58,080 nucleotides of DNA, from positions 1-58,080 of the forward strand of contig NZ_JAATVY010000032.1 of NCBI RefSeq assembly GCF_011947195.1. The letters are read 5' to 3'. The notes beneath the pieces are model-generated. The model saw only the letters and a program-made list of their open reading frames with translations, searched no databases and was not told the DNA's origin. Source of the stretch: Planosporangium thailandense (lineage in GTDB: Bacteria > Actinomycetota > Actinomycetes > Mycobacteriales > Micromonosporaceae). Made by a program: the position numbers and the translations under genes. Below, piece by piece: positions 44,197 to 53,355 of the stretch (the stretch's first letter is position 1; each line of letters begins with the position of its first letter).

Positions 44197-45021
44197 GTGG
44201 CGCTCCCCTGGTCGCACCCGTCCATCCACCCGACCGTCCGCGCCGTCGTCGACGCCTACCTGGCCCGGGTCGACGCCGAGGCGCCGGGGCTCGTCGAAGG
44301 CCTGTACCTGACGGGGTCGGTCGCCCTGGGCGACTTCCGCGCCGGCGCTAGCGACATCGACTTCGTCGCCGTGACCGCCAAGAGACCGGCCGGGGCGACC
44401 GTGGACGCGCTGCGCCGGGCGCACGCGCTGCTACGCGCCCGGCACCGGCGTCCGTTCTTCGACGGTCCGTACGTCACCTGGGGCGACCTGGCAGCCGACC
44501 CGCTGCTGGCGGCGCCCGGTCCGCACGCGCACGGCGGACGGTTCAACGCCTCGACGGCCAGCGAGCGGCACCCCGTCACCTGGCACACCATCACCGACCA
44601 CGGCGTGACGGTCCGCGGGCCACAGCCGCCCGGCGTCCCCGTCCACACCGACCGGACCGCCCTGCGCGCCTGGGTGCGCGACAACCTCGACAGCTACTGG
44701 GCGTCGTGGCGGCGGCGGGCGGCCCGGCCGCTGTCGCGTACCGGCCTGGCCAGCCTGGGTCCATTCGGACCGGTGTGGGCCGTCCTCGGCGTCAGCCGCC
44801 TCCACCACACCCTCGCCACGGGCGGGGTCATCTCCAAGACGGCAGCGGGTGAGTACGCCCGTGGCCGGTTCGATCCTCGCTGGCACGCGATCATCGACGA
44901 GGCGCTGCGGATCCGCCGGGGCGGCACCGCGCGCGGTTCGTACCGCAGCCCGCTGCGCCGGCGCCGCGACACCCTCGCCTTTGTCGACCACGTCCTCGAC
45001 GACGCCTGCCGTACCGAGTGA
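44197..45021 (+). CDS. Nucleotidyltransferase-domain protein (aminoglycoside adenylyltransferase-like)
   Basis: A 274-residue protein whose N-terminal domain is a minimal nucleotidyltransferase: LTGSVALGDFRAGASDIDFV, with Gly40-Ser41 and metal-binding Asp53 and Asp55. The C-terminal helical part resembles the DUF4111 domain of aminoglycoside adenylyltransferases, with RDNLDSYWASWRRRAARPLS and LGVSRLHHTLATGGVISKTAAGEYA. It could adenylate a small molecule such as streptomycin or spectinomycin, but the two families also include housekeeping members. I chose the GTG at 44197 over that at 44146 because TACGCT lies just upstream. It stands between the YcnI gene and a pentapeptide gene. Confidence 0.82.
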   Translation: MALPWSHPSIHPTVRAVVDAYLARVDAEAPGLVEGLYLTGSVALGDFRAGASDIDFVAVTAKRPAGATVDALRRAHALLRARHRRPFFDGPYVTWGDLAADPLLAAPGPHAHGGRFNASTASERHPVTWHTITDHGVTVRGPQPPGVPVHTDRTALRAWVRDNLDSYWASWRRRAARPLSRTGLASLGPFGPVWAVLGVSRLHHTLATGGVISKTAAGEYARGRFDPRWHAIIDEALRIRRGGTARGSYRSPLRRRRDTLAFVDHVLDDACRTE

Positions 45022-45037
45022 CGCACCGCAATCCCCG

Positions 45038-45043
45038 TACAGT
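45038..45043 (+). promoter_or_regulatory. -10 box for leaderless transcript (TACAGT)
   Basis: TACAGT ends six bases before the GTG at 45050 of the pentapeptide gene. Confidence 0.5.
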
Positions 45044-45049
45044 GGGCCG

Positions 45050-45748
45050 GTGGTTGATCGTGCACGACGACGCGGCGGCGGAGGCGCCTCCCGCACCCCG
45101 GCGAAGCCCAGACCACCGTCGTCGCTGGAGCTTGCGGTCCTGCCCGACCACCGGTTCGACCACGAGGGCACGTACCGCCGGCTGGGCTACGTCGACGCCG
45201 ACCTCTCCGGCGGCGCGGCGGAGTCGGTCGAGGTGGAGCAGTGCCGATTCCGGGGCACCGACCTGTCCACGACCACCCTCGACCGGGCCCGCTTCACCGA
45301 CTGCCTGGTGGAGCACAGCAACCTCGCCAACCTGCGGGCCAGCGACTCGTCATGGGCGCGGGTACGCGTCGTGGCCTCCCGGATGACCGGCTTCACCTGG
45401 GCGGACGGATCGCTGCGGGACGTCGTCTTCGACGAGTGCCGCCTCGACCTGTCGGGCTGGCGGTTCACCGACTTCCACGCGGTCGCGTTCACCGGCTGCA
45501 ACCTGGCCCGCGCCGACTTCTACCGCGCGGACCTCTCCGGCGCGCGGTTCGTCGGGTGCGACCTCACCGGCGCCCAGTTCTCCCAGGCGACGATGAAGGG
45601 CACCCGGTTCGTCAACTGCACTCTCGCCGGAATCGGCGGCCTGACCAGCTGGGACGGCGCCGTCGTGCAGGGCCAGGACCTGATCGCCCTGGCGTATGAA
45701 CTGGCCGGCGCCCTGGGCATCGGGATCTCCGACGAGGACGACTCCTGA
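45050..45748 (+). CDS. Pentapeptide-repeat protein (cytoplasmic)
   Basis: A 232-residue protein. From about residue 50 to 195 it consists of A(D/N)LXX-type pentapeptides, e.g. CRFRGTDLSTTTLDRARFTDC, FTGCNLARADFYRADLSGA and CDLTGAQFSQATMKGT, which fold into a right-handed beta-helix. Some such proteins (MfpA/Qnr) mimic DNA and protect gyrase from quinolones; most have no known role. The first 40 residues are Arg/Gly-rich and the tail is acidic. TACAGT six bases before the GTG predicts a leaderless message. Convergent with the Tad operon, 20 bases away. Confidence 0.85.
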   Translation: MVDRARRRGGGGASRTPAKPRPPSSLELAVLPDHRFDHEGTYRRLGYVDADLSGGAAESVEVEQCRFRGTDLSTTTLDRARFTDCLVEHSNLANLRASDSSWARVRVVASRMTGFTWADGSLRDVVFDECRLDLSGWRFTDFHAVAFTGCNLARADFYRADLSGARFVGCDLTGAQFSQATMKGTRFVNCTLAGIGGLTSWDGAVVQGQDLIALAYELAGALGIGISDEDDS

Positions 45749-45768
45749 CGGCGCCCCCCCGCCCACGC

Positions 45769-46689
45769 TCAGTGGCCGGCGAACGTATGGATGATGTTGA
45801 TGACGCCGGGACCGAGGACCACCACGAACAACGCCGGGAACAGGCAGAACAGCGTCGGGAAAAGGATTTTGACCGGTACCTTCTGCGCCAGCTCCTCGGC
45901 GCGCTGCCGGCGCCGCATCCGCATCTCCCGGGACTGTTCGCGCAGCACCTGGGCGACCGGTACGCCGAGGTCGCTGGCGTGGACCACCGACGCCGCGAAG
46001 CCGCGCAGCTCCCCGACGGTGGTACGGGCCGACATCGCCCGCAGCGCCTCGCTGCGCGACTTGCCGATGCGCATCTCCTGCAGCACCCGGGCCGCCTCGC
46101 CGGCCATGGGACCCTTGCCGTTGCGGGCGACCTGCGCGAGCGCCGCGTCGAAGCCCTGACCCGCCTCGACGCAGATGGTCAGGGTGTCCAGCACGTCCGG
46201 CAGGGACCGGCGCAGCTCCTCCTGCCGTTTCGCGCCGGCGTTGTAGATGGCCAGGTCGGGGCCGAAGAAGCCGACGACCGCCCCGATCACGGTCGCGAGC
46301 AGGACACTGCCGGTGCCACCCAGCATGAGGCCGAACAACACGCCGCCGCACAGGCCCGCGACGAGGCCGATGCCCTTCGCCGCGACGACCCGCTCGACCG
46401 GCCAGGACGGCGGGTTACCCGCCCGGTCGAGCAGCCGCTGCAGGCGCGCGACCGCGCCGCCCACGGTCAGGGCGGTGCCCAGCCTCCCCAGCCGGCGGGC
46501 CAGCGGCCCGCCCACCCGAACGCCGAAGGACGGCCGGCGGTTGGGGTCGACGTAGCCGCGCCCGATGGTGGCCAGCGTGCGGTTGACGTTGGCGCGGTTC
46601 GGGTCGCGCAGCACCAGCGCGAGCACGCCGAAGACGGGGGCCAGCGCGGTGGCGCCCAGCGCGATGGTCAGCACGGTCGTCGATCGCAT
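45769..46689 (-). CDS. tadC: Tad pilus inner-membrane protein TadC (T2SSF)
   Basis: A 306-residue integral membrane platform protein of the Flp/Tad type IVc pilus. The type II secretion F domain spans about 130-290: LPDVLDTLTICVEAGQGFDAALAQVA, then GVPVAQVLREQSREMRMRRRQRAEELAQKVPVKILFPTLFCLFPALF. It pairs with TadB to anchor the ATPase. It is the last gene of the operon, its ATG four bases after the stop of tadB. The order flp-tadE-tadG-cpaB-cpaE-cpaF-tadB-tadC is read on the minus strand. Confidence 0.93.
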   Translation of the reverse strand: MRSTTVLTIALGATALAPVFGVLALVLRDPNRANVNRTLATIGRGYVDPNRRPSFGVRVGGPLARRLGRLGTALTVGGAVARLQRLLDRAGNPPSWPVERVVAAKGIGLVAGLCGGVLFGLMLGGTGSVLLATVIGAVVGFFGPDLAIYNAGAKRQEELRRSLPDVLDTLTICVEAGQGFDAALAQVARNGKGPMAGEAARVLQEMRIGKSRSEALRAMSARTTVGELRGFAASVVHASDLGVPVAQVLREQSREMRMRRRQRAEELAQKVPVKILFPTLFCLFPALFVVVLGPGVINIIHTFAGH

Positions 46690-46693
46690 CCGC

Positions 46694-48628
46694 TCAGACC
46701 TCCACCTTGACGACCCGCGTGATCCAGAACGTGCCGAGGGCCATCATCACGACCGCGACGAACAGCATGGTCAGCCCGATCGGGGTGGTGTACAGCGGCC
46801 GCAGGTACTCCCGCCGGGTCGTGAACATGAACGCGGCCAGGAGGACCGGCATCGCGATCAGTACCCACGCCGACAGGCGGCCCTCGGCCGACAGCGCCCG
46901 GACGTGCCGGCGCAGCCGCCCTCGTTCGCGCATGGTCTCGACCGCCGTCTCCAGCACCTCCGACAGCGTGCCGCCGACCTCGCGCTGTACCCGGATCGCC
47001 ATCACCAGCCAGGCCAGGTCGGCGCTCGCGGTACGTTCTGCGGTCCGCAGCAGCGCGTCCTCCAGGTCACCGCCGAGCCTGGTCTCGGCCAGGGCACGGC
47101 CGAACTCACCGGCCACCGCCTCGTCGCCCTCCGACACCAGCGCACCGATCGCCTGCGGGAACGAAAACCCTGATCGGAGGGCGCTGACCACGAGCTGAAG
47201 CGCGTCGGGCAGCTCCTCGTTGAAGCGGCTGGCCCGCCGGCTGGCGCGCAGCCGCCGGTACACGCCGGTCGCCAGCCAGCCGACGACGACGCCGAGCAGC
47301 AGCCCGAGCAGCCACGGCAGCAGCAGCGCCAGCAGCACGCCGCCGATCGCCGCGACGCCGGCGCGCAGCAGGATCCATTCGGCCGGCCGGAGATCGAGGC
47401 CGGCCCGGTCGAGGTCGGCCTCGATCCGGGCGAGGTTGCCGCGCCGGGCGATGGCCTGCTCGGAGACCTCGAGCGCCGCGCGCAGCACCGGGTTCTCGTC
47501 GCGGACGGCCACCGCCGGCGCCGAGCCGAACCCCTCGAGCTGGCGCAGCCGGTTCCGCACCGGGGACCTGCCGACGAGCAGGTACATCACGACCGCGGCG
47601 GCCAGCAGGACCGCGAGGCCGATACCACCCACCGCCAGGTACAGCAGCCAGCGGGGGCTGTCCGTGGCCGGCGCGGCGACCAGCGGCGGGCCGGGCGCGA
47701 ACCGGACCGGGGTGTCGGCCGCGGCCACCGTGGCCCCGTCGGCGGTGAGCGCGACGTGCAGGCTCGCGTCCGCGCCGGCCAGACGGGCGGGGACGGTGAC
47801 CGTCACGGCGGCCGAGGCGGGCCGGATGGCGGCCGCGATGTCGGCGAAGGCGGCCCGGAGCGCGGCGGCGTCCCCGGCCGCGACGACCCGCCCACCGGTG
47901 CCGGCGGCGAGGTCGTTCATCGCCGGGCTCCGCGCGTCCGGCCCGTACGCGATGCCGTCGAGGGTGATCGCCGCGGCGGCCAGCCGGGATCCGACGGCGT
48001 CGGGCGTGGCGGTCGAGCTGGTGTCGGTGCCGTCGGAGAGCACCACGATCCGCCGCTCCCCCGACCCGGTCAGCAGGTCCGCGGCCTGCTGCACGCCGTC
48101 GTAGAGGGCGGTGCCCCCGTGGGCCCGCACGGCCGCGACGGCCGCCCGGAACGCGCCGCGGTCGGCGGTCGGCGCCAGTACGGTCGTCGGCTTGTCCGAC
48201 ACCGACACCAGGCCGAGCCGGACGTCGGCGGGCAGCGCGTCGGCGTACCCGGTCGCGGCGGCCTTGGCCGCGGTCAGCCGGGCGCCCTCCATCGACCCGC
48301 TCGTGTCGAGGACCAGCACGACGCTGCGGTCCGGCGCGACGGTGGGCGAGGGCTGCGGCGCGGGTACGACCATGGCGCGCAGCGGCTCGCCGTCGACGTC
48401 AACCCGCAGGCTGCCGCCGTCGAGCACGGTGCCGGCCGGCAGGCCGTACGCGGTCACCGCGAACGTGAGCCGCCCGTCGACGGTCCGCACGTCGGAGACC
48501 GACAGCCGGGTACCCGGATCGGCCGCGGCCGGGGCGCCGGCGAGCGCGCCGGCGAGCAGCCCGACGACCAGGGCCCACCGCCGGCGCCTCATCGGTGGAC
48601 ACCCGCTCGCCGGGGGCCACCCGTTCAT
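46694..48628 (-). CDS. tadB: TadB with extracellular von Willebrand A domain
   Basis: A 644-residue fusion. A signal-type segment (about 13-36) is followed by an exported beta-rich region and a vWA domain with MIDAS DTSGS near 108 and LSDGTDTSSTATPD near 195. A membrane helix at about 324-350 then leads to a TadB-like T2SSF domain (about 480-610): LPDALQLVVSALRSGFSFPQAIGALV and IRVQREVGGTLSEVLETAVETMRER. The platform protein thus carries a metal-dependent adhesion-type domain outside the cell, unlike proteobacterial TadB. The ATG overlaps the cpaF stop as ATGA; an alternative ATG at 48592 starts nearer the signal sequence. It belongs to the same operon. Confidence 0.9.
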   Translation of the reverse strand: MNGWPPASGCPPMRRRRWALVVGLLAGALAGAPAAADPGTRLSVSDVRTVDGRLTFAVTAYGLPAGTVLDGGSLRVDVDGEPLRAMVVPAPQPSPTVAPDRSVVLVLDTSGSMEGARLTAAKAAATGYADALPADVRLGLVSVSDKPTTVLAPTADRGAFRAAVAAVRAHGGTALYDGVQQAADLLTGSGERRIVVLSDGTDTSSTATPDAVGSRLAAAAITLDGIAYGPDARSPAMNDLAAGTGGRVVAAGDAAALRAAFADIAAAIRPASAAVTVTVPARLAGADASLHVALTADGATVAAADTPVRFAPGPPLVAAPATDSPRWLLYLAVGGIGLAVLLAAAVVMYLLVGRSPVRNRLRQLEGFGSAPAVAVRDENPVLRAALEVSEQAIARRGNLARIEADLDRAGLDLRPAEWILLRAGVAAIGGVLLALLLPWLLGLLLGVVVGWLATGVYRRLRASRRASRFNEELPDALQLVVSALRSGFSFPQAIGALVSEGDEAVAGEFGRALAETRLGGDLEDALLRTAERTASADLAWLVMAIRVQREVGGTLSEVLETAVETMRERGRLRRHVRALSAEGRLSAWVLIAMPVLLAAFMFTTRREYLRPLYTTPIGLTMLFVAVVMMALGTFWITRVVKVEV

Positions 48629-50196
48629 CGTGGGCCCCCGGACGAGGCGAAGAACTCCATCGGCAGCGTGACGTCGTGGGCGGCCAGCTCCTCGAGGAAC
48701 CGGGGGCGCAGGCCGGTGGAGACCAGCGCACCCCGCGGACGGCCCTGCTCGTCGCGGCCCGCGCGGTGGTCGTACACGAAAAGGTCCTGCAGCGTGACGA
48801 CGTCGCCTTCCATGCCGACCACCTCGGTGACGTGGGTGATCCGGCGGCCGCCGTCTTTCAGCCGGGCGACCTGCACGATGAGGTCCACCGCGGAGGCGAT
48901 CTGCTCCCGGATGGCGCGGCTGGGCAGGTCCATCCCGGCCATCATGACCATCGTCTCGAGCCGGGCGATGCTGTCCCGCGGGGTGTTGGCGTGGACCGTG
49001 GTCAGGGAACCGTCGTGACCGGTGTTCATCGCCTGGAGCATGTCCAGCGCCGCGCCGTCACGGACCTCACCGACGACGATGCGGTCGGGGCGCATCCGCA
49101 GCGCGTTGCGTACCAGGTCGCGGATGCTCACCTCGCCGCGACCCTCCACGTTGGCCGGTCGCGACTCCAGGCGGACCACGTGCTCCTGGTGCAGCTGCAG
49201 CTCAGCCGCGTCCTCCACGGTGACGACCCGTTCGTCGGGCGGGATGAACCCGGAGAGCACGTTGAGCGTGGTGGTCTTGCCGGAGCCGGTACCGCCGCTG
49301 ACGACGATGTCGAGGCGGCCGCGCACGCAGGCCGACAGCAGCTGCGCCACCGGCGGGGTCAGGGTGCCGAACCTGATGAGGTCGGCCACGGTCAGCGGGT
49401 CGGTGGCGAACTTGCGGATGGTCAGCGTGGAGCCGTCGAGCGCGATCGGGGGCACGACCGCGTTGACCCGGCTGCCGTCGGGCAGGCGGGCGTCCACCAT
49501 CGGGCTGGCCTCGTCGACGCGCCGGCCGACCCGGGAGACGATCCGGTCGATCACCCGGCGCAGGTGCGCCTCGTCGGCGAACTCGGCCTCCACCTGGCTG
49601 ATCCGGCCGCCCCGCTCGACGAAGATGCGGTGCGGGCCGTTGACCATGATCTCGCTGACGTTCGGGTCGCGCAGCAGCGGCTCGATCGGGCCGTGGCCGA
49701 GGATCTCGTCGGTGACCTCCTGCGTGATGCGCATCCGGTCGGCGCCGGCGAGGGGCGTCTCCTCGCGGGCGAGCAGGGTGGTGATGGTCTCCCGGACCCG
49801 GGTGGCCAGGTCGTCCTCGCCGCCGAGCTCCTCGTACAGCTGCGGGCCGAGCGTCGCGACCAGCGACTCCTGGATGCGGCGGCGCACCGCGGCCACCGGG
49901 TCCACCGCGGGCGGGCCCGGCCGGTGCCGCTCACCGGCTACCGGTGCCCCACCGTTCGCCCCGTACGCGCCCGGCTTGGGGTCCGGTGGCAGCGCGAACC
50001 CGGCCGGCGCTGCCCGCCCCGGCGCGAACCCGGCCGGCGGGAACTCGGCCGGCGAGGCCGGCGGGTCGGGCGCCGGGTGAGCCGGCGCCGCGTGAGCCGG
50101 CGGGGCTGGCGCCGCGTGGGCCGGCGGGGGGTTCGGAGGCAGGCCGGCCTCGGCCGCCGCCGCCCGTCGCTGCTCGATCCGGTCGTACAGGCCCAT
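48625..50196 (-). CDS. tadA: Tad pilus ATPase TadA/CpaF
   Basis: The cytoplasmic hexameric ATPase that powers assembly and retraction of the Flp pilus. The 523-residue protein has a Pro/Ala-rich N-terminal extension (about 20-90), then the N-terminal domain, Walker A GGTGSGKTT near 300-308, the Asp box VVTVEDAAELQL, Walker B MRPDRIVVGEVRDG and the His box TTVHANTPRDSIARLE near 400. Its length exceeds most CpaF proteins because of the extension. It is four bases after cpaE and overlaps tadB by four. Fits the Tad operon order. Confidence 0.95.
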   Translation of the reverse strand: MGLYDRIEQRRAAAAEAGLPPNPPPAHAAPAPPAHAAPAHPAPDPPASPAEFPPAGFAPGRAAPAGFALPPDPKPGAYGANGGAPVAGERHRPGPPAVDPVAAVRRRIQESLVATLGPQLYEELGGEDDLATRVRETITTLLAREETPLAGADRMRITQEVTDEILGHGPIEPLLRDPNVSEIMVNGPHRIFVERGGRISQVEAEFADEAHLRRVIDRIVSRVGRRVDEASPMVDARLPDGSRVNAVVPPIALDGSTLTIRKFATDPLTVADLIRFGTLTPPVAQLLSACVRGRLDIVVSGGTGSGKTTTLNVLSGFIPPDERVVTVEDAAELQLHQEHVVRLESRPANVEGRGEVSIRDLVRNALRMRPDRIVVGEVRDGAALDMLQAMNTGHDGSLTTVHANTPRDSIARLETMVMMAGMDLPSRAIREQIASAVDLIVQVARLKDGGRRITHVTEVVGMEGDVVTLQDLFVYDHRAGRDEQGRPRGALVSTGLRPRFLEELAAHDVTLPMEFFASSGGPR

Positions 50197-50199
50197 CGG

Positions 50200-51390
50200 T
50201 CACCGGCCCCGACGCAGCGAGAAGGCGCGCCGTCGCGCCGGCTCCACCGGCGCGCCCGCCGGCTGCGCCGCGGTCTGGATCCGCGCCTGGATCTCGCGGA
50301 TGTACCGGCTGACCGGGTTGTTGGGGCTGTCGACCATCAGCGGAACTCCCCGGTTGATGGACACCGGGACGTCGCGCGTCGAGGGCACCCGGCCGGCGAT
50401 CGGCGCCCGTACCACCCGGTCGATGTCGGCGTGGGTCAGCCCGACCTGCGAGTCGGAGCGGTTGAGCACGATGATCCGCTGGCTCGTCGGGTACTCCAAC
50501 AGGTCGAACATGTCCAAGGTGAGCCGCAGGTTCTTCAGCGCCGGGATGTCCGGTGTGGCCAGCAGGATGTACCACTGCGACAGGTCCAGCGCGGCCAGCA
50601 CCTGGTCGGAGAAGAACGGCGGGGTGTCGACGACGACGTAGTCGTACATCCGCTTGACGATCTTCAGGATCTCGCTGACGAGCTCCCGGCCGACCCGTTC
50701 GCCGTCGGCCGGCGCCGGCGGGGCCAGCAGCGTGTCGATCCCCGGTGCGTACGGCGTCACCAGCGAGCGGATGCCGGTCTCGTCGAGCCGGCCGGTCATC
50801 GGCACGGCGTCGGCGAGGCTGCGCTTCGGCACCAGTTGCAGCATGATCGCCACATCGCCGAAGGTCAGGTCCAGGTCGACCAGGCAGACCCGGTGCTTGC
50901 CGCCGTCGGCGAGCGCTACCGCCAGGTTGGTGGCGACGGTGCTCTTGCCGCATCCGCCCTTGCCTGCGAAGACCGTGACGAGACGGCCTTCCTTGACGGG
51001 CGCCGCCGCCGGCTGCGGCGCGACGCCGCCGAGGGCGAGCTGGTGGGACACCTCCAACGAGCGGCCGCAGGCGGCACGGATCCCGTGCGAGTCCCCGGCG
51101 TTGATCACCTCCCGGATGCCCGCGCGCAGCGCCTCTGCGAGCACCGCCACGTCGACGTGGTCACGCAGCAGCACCACGCCGAGCGTGGGCCGGGTCAACC
51201 GGTGCTGGGCGGCGAAGGTGACCGCCTCGGCGAGGTTGACGCTCGAGCCGAGGATGACCAGCTGCGCGCCCGGGTCGGCGCGCACCAGCGCGGCCAGCTC
51301 GGCGAGGTCGGCCGCGCCGTGCGGCTGCCCGCCCAGGATCTCGACCAGGGTACGGGCCCGGTCCGGCAGCGGCTCGTAGTACAGCGTCAT
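50200..51390 (-). CDS. cpaE: Tad pilus localisation ATPase CpaE/TadZ
   Basis: A 396-residue ParA/MinD-like ATPase that localises the Tad machine in the cell. A receiver-like N-terminal domain (about 1-125) has RTLVEILGG and REVINAGDSHGIRAA. The deviant Walker A FAGKGGCGKSTVATNLA is near 140-156, followed by VCLVDLDLTFGDVAIML and YDYVVVDTPPFF. The receiver-like domain seems to lack the phosphorylatable Asp of true receivers. It stands in the operon between cpaB and cpaF. The last residues are basic. Confidence 0.92.
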   Translation of the reverse strand: MTLYYEPLPDRARTLVEILGGQPHGAADLAELAALVRADPGAQLVILGSSVNLAEAVTFAAQHRLTRPTLGVVLLRDHVDVAVLAEALRAGIREVINAGDSHGIRAACGRSLEVSHQLALGGVAPQPAAAPVKEGRLVTVFAGKGGCGKSTVATNLAVALADGGKHRVCLVDLDLTFGDVAIMLQLVPKRSLADAVPMTGRLDETGIRSLVTPYAPGIDTLLAPPAPADGERVGRELVSEILKIVKRMYDYVVVDTPPFFSDQVLAALDLSQWYILLATPDIPALKNLRLTLDMFDLLEYPTSQRIIVLNRSDSQVGLTHADIDRVVRAPIAGRVPSTRDVPVSINRGVPLMVDSPNNPVSRYIREIQARIQTAAQPAGAPVEPARRRAFSLRRGR

Positions 51391-51406
51391 GGCCAGTCCT
51401 CTTCGG

Positions 51407-52234
51407 TCACTGGAAGAGCGAGTAGTTGTCGACGCCCGGCCCTGGCTTCGCCTCGGCGCCGTCGCCGAGCAGCGCGAGGTAGAGCGCGCCGGTCTGGGCC
51501 GAGTGCACCAGCCGCTGCGCCTGGTCCTGGTTCACCGCGACGGTGACCAGCACCGAACCGCCGTCGGCCGGCTGGCCGGACTGGCTGCCGGCCGCGCCAC
51601 CGGCCGACGGCGTCGCCGTGGGCCGGGGCCCGACGTCGGCTGCGCCCGGCGTGCCGCGGCCGCCGATCGCGAGGATCTCGACCTTGGGCAGCAGCAGCCG
51701 GGTCGCCTGGTTGTACCCGTGGCCGGTCGAGAGCCCGTCGCCGGCCGGTACGCGATCGGGGCTCTTGCTCTCGTTGACGGTGAACGTGTCGAACACGGCC
51801 ACCTCCTGGCCCGGCTGCACGTAACCCGCGACCTCCGCCGGCACCCGCATGGAGACGCTGACGGCGAGCATGCCGTCCGGTACGGGCAGCCCGGCGCGCC
51901 TGGTCGCCGGCGCGTCGAACACGCCGCGCAGCAACAGCTGGCGCGGCTGCTGGTCGGCGGTGACCGCCTGCGCCAGCAGCGACCCGTCGATCGTGCTGAG
52001 GGCGTCGGCCGGTACGGTCGCCGCCGGCATGGTCACCACTTCGGTGTACCCGCCGTCGCGGATCGCCTGTCCGGTGGTGCCGGCCGGGATCTTCTTACTC
52101 GCGACCAGGACGCGGACGCCCTTCTGGCCGTCGAGGGCCCGCTTGTCGGCGGTGTGCGCGTACGCCAGGAGCGCGGCGCAGCCGACCGCCGCGAGAGCGA
52201 CCGCGACCAGCGCGGCGAAGAAGCTGCGCTTCAT
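51407..52234 (-). CDS. cpaB: Tad pilus assembly protein CpaB/RcpC
   Basis: A 275-residue exported or anchored protein with an N-terminal membrane helix (about 5-28, AALVAVALAAVGCAALLAYA). The SAF-like domain is seen as VRVLVASKKIPAGTTGQAIRDG, typical of CpaB, followed by LAVSVSMRVPAEVAGYVQPGQEVAVFDT and a late VLVTVAVNQDQAQRLVHSAQTGALYLALL. A low-complexity Thr/Pro/Ala/Gly insert at about 185-215 divides the second part. In other bacteria RcpC modulates the outer pore; in this monoderm organism it may contact the cell wall. Start ATG overlaps the tadG stop (ATGA). Confidence 0.88.
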   Translation of the reverse strand: MKRSFFAALVAVALAAVGCAALLAYAHTADKRALDGQKGVRVLVASKKIPAGTTGQAIRDGGYTEVVTMPAATVPADALSTIDGSLLAQAVTADQQPRQLLLRGVFDAPATRRAGLPVPDGMLAVSVSMRVPAEVAGYVQPGQEVAVFDTFTVNESKSPDRVPAGDGLSTGHGYNQATRLLLPKVEILAIGGRGTPGAADVGPRPTATPSAGGAAGSQSGQPADGGSVLVTVAVNQDQAQRLVHSAQTGALYLALLGDGAEAKPGPGVDNYSLFQ

Positions 52235-53355
52235 CCCACTACCTTCAGAATCTCGGTGCCGTAGTCGATGGTCCCGAAGCTGCCGCCGGTCGGCAGGATC
52301 GCGGTGACGAAGTAGCCGTACAGGCACTTGGCGGAGCCGGTGCAGTACGTGCGGCCGGTCAGCCAGGACGCGGGGCTGTTCGTGCTGGGCAGGTTGTAGC
52401 CGGTCAGCACGAACGACGAGAACCCCGACAGGTGGTAGACGGTGTTCTGACCGGTGCCCCTGACCCCGTCGAAGATCGGCATCAGCACCGGCGTGTGGGT
52501 GGTGTACAGGCTGGCCAGCGCGGCGCTGCACGCCTTCGATGGAGCCAGTCCGCTGTCGCCGCCGTAGGTGCCGTTCGCCGCGACGGTGCTGCTGCAGGTG
52601 TTGGTCGGGTCGTCGAGCCAGCCGAAGCCGCCGGGCGCGTCCCAGCCGGACGGCCCGGCCGGGCAGGTGTTGGCGCCGCTCGTGCTGTGCAGGTACAGCA
52701 CGCCCTCGGCGCTGGCCGGCGGCAGCGTGCCGGGGGGCAGGTACGCGGGTGCCCCGCCGGTGACCCGCTGCCAGTCGCAGGTCGACACGGTGACGCCGAG
52801 GCCCGTCGCCTGCAGCGGCGGCCCCCAGGCGACCCGGGAGCAGGCCGCGAGCCGCGCGCCCTTGTACCCCTGGTTGCCGACCAGCGTCTGGGCGAAGGTC
52901 GGTGGCAGCAGCGTCGACCCGTCGGGCTGGAGGGTCGCGGTCCGCACCTCCGCGTACGGGCCGGCCGGTGGCGGGGCGCCCATGCAGTCCCACCGGTTGC
53001 CGGTCGGGGCCGGACAGCCGGCCAGACCGGTGGCGCGCCCGCAGATGAGCGTGACGGCGCTCGCGCCGTCCTTGGCGTTGCGGTTCGCGTAGCTGACGGC
53101 GGGCGCGTTCTGGTTGCCGCACGCCGCGGGGGTACGGATGCAGTTCTGTGCGACGGCCATGGCCGCCGCGTCCGCGCCGCTCTGCAACTGCTCGCGTTCG
53201 GCGTAGAGCTGGCCGACGTCGACGGAGAGGGCACCGGCGCCCAGCAGGACGCCGCCGCCGAGCACGATGGTGACCAGCAGCGCGATGTTTCCCCGGTCGG
53301 CTCCGGCCAGGACGGTACGTAGCCGGTGCCGGAGAAGGGAGCTCAGCCGACGCAT
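52231..53355 (-). CDS. tadG: TadG-like pseudopilin-associated protein with Cys-rich ectodomain
   Basis: A 374-residue protein. The N-terminal membrane helix and adjacent region (GNIALLVTIVLGGGVLLGAGALSVDVGQLYAEREQLQSGADAAA) match the putative Flp pilus-assembly TadG N-terminal family. The ectodomain is long and unlike known domains, with about 18 Cys (e.g. NCIRTPAACGN, ICGRATGLAGC, STCDW, YCTGSAKC) suggesting disulfides. No vWA domain is present, unlike proteobacterial TadG; that domain sits instead in TadB. The ATG lies within tadE, overlapping it by 13 bases. Confidence 0.85.
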   Translation of the reverse strand: MRRLSSLLRHRLRTVLAGADRGNIALLVTIVLGGGVLLGAGALSVDVGQLYAEREQLQSGADAAAMAVAQNCIRTPAACGNQNAPAVSYANRNAKDGASAVTLICGRATGLAGCPAPTGNRWDCMGAPPPAGPYAEVRTATLQPDGSTLLPPTFAQTLVGNQGYKGARLAACSRVAWGPPLQATGLGVTVSTCDWQRVTGGAPAYLPPGTLPPASAEGVLYLHSTSGANTCPAGPSGWDAPGGFGWLDDPTNTCSSTVAANGTYGGDSGLAPSKACSAALASLYTTHTPVLMPIFDGVRGTGQNTVYHLSGFSSFVLTGYNLPSTNSPASWLTGRTYCTGSAKCLYGYFVTAILPTGGSFGTIDYGTEILKVVG

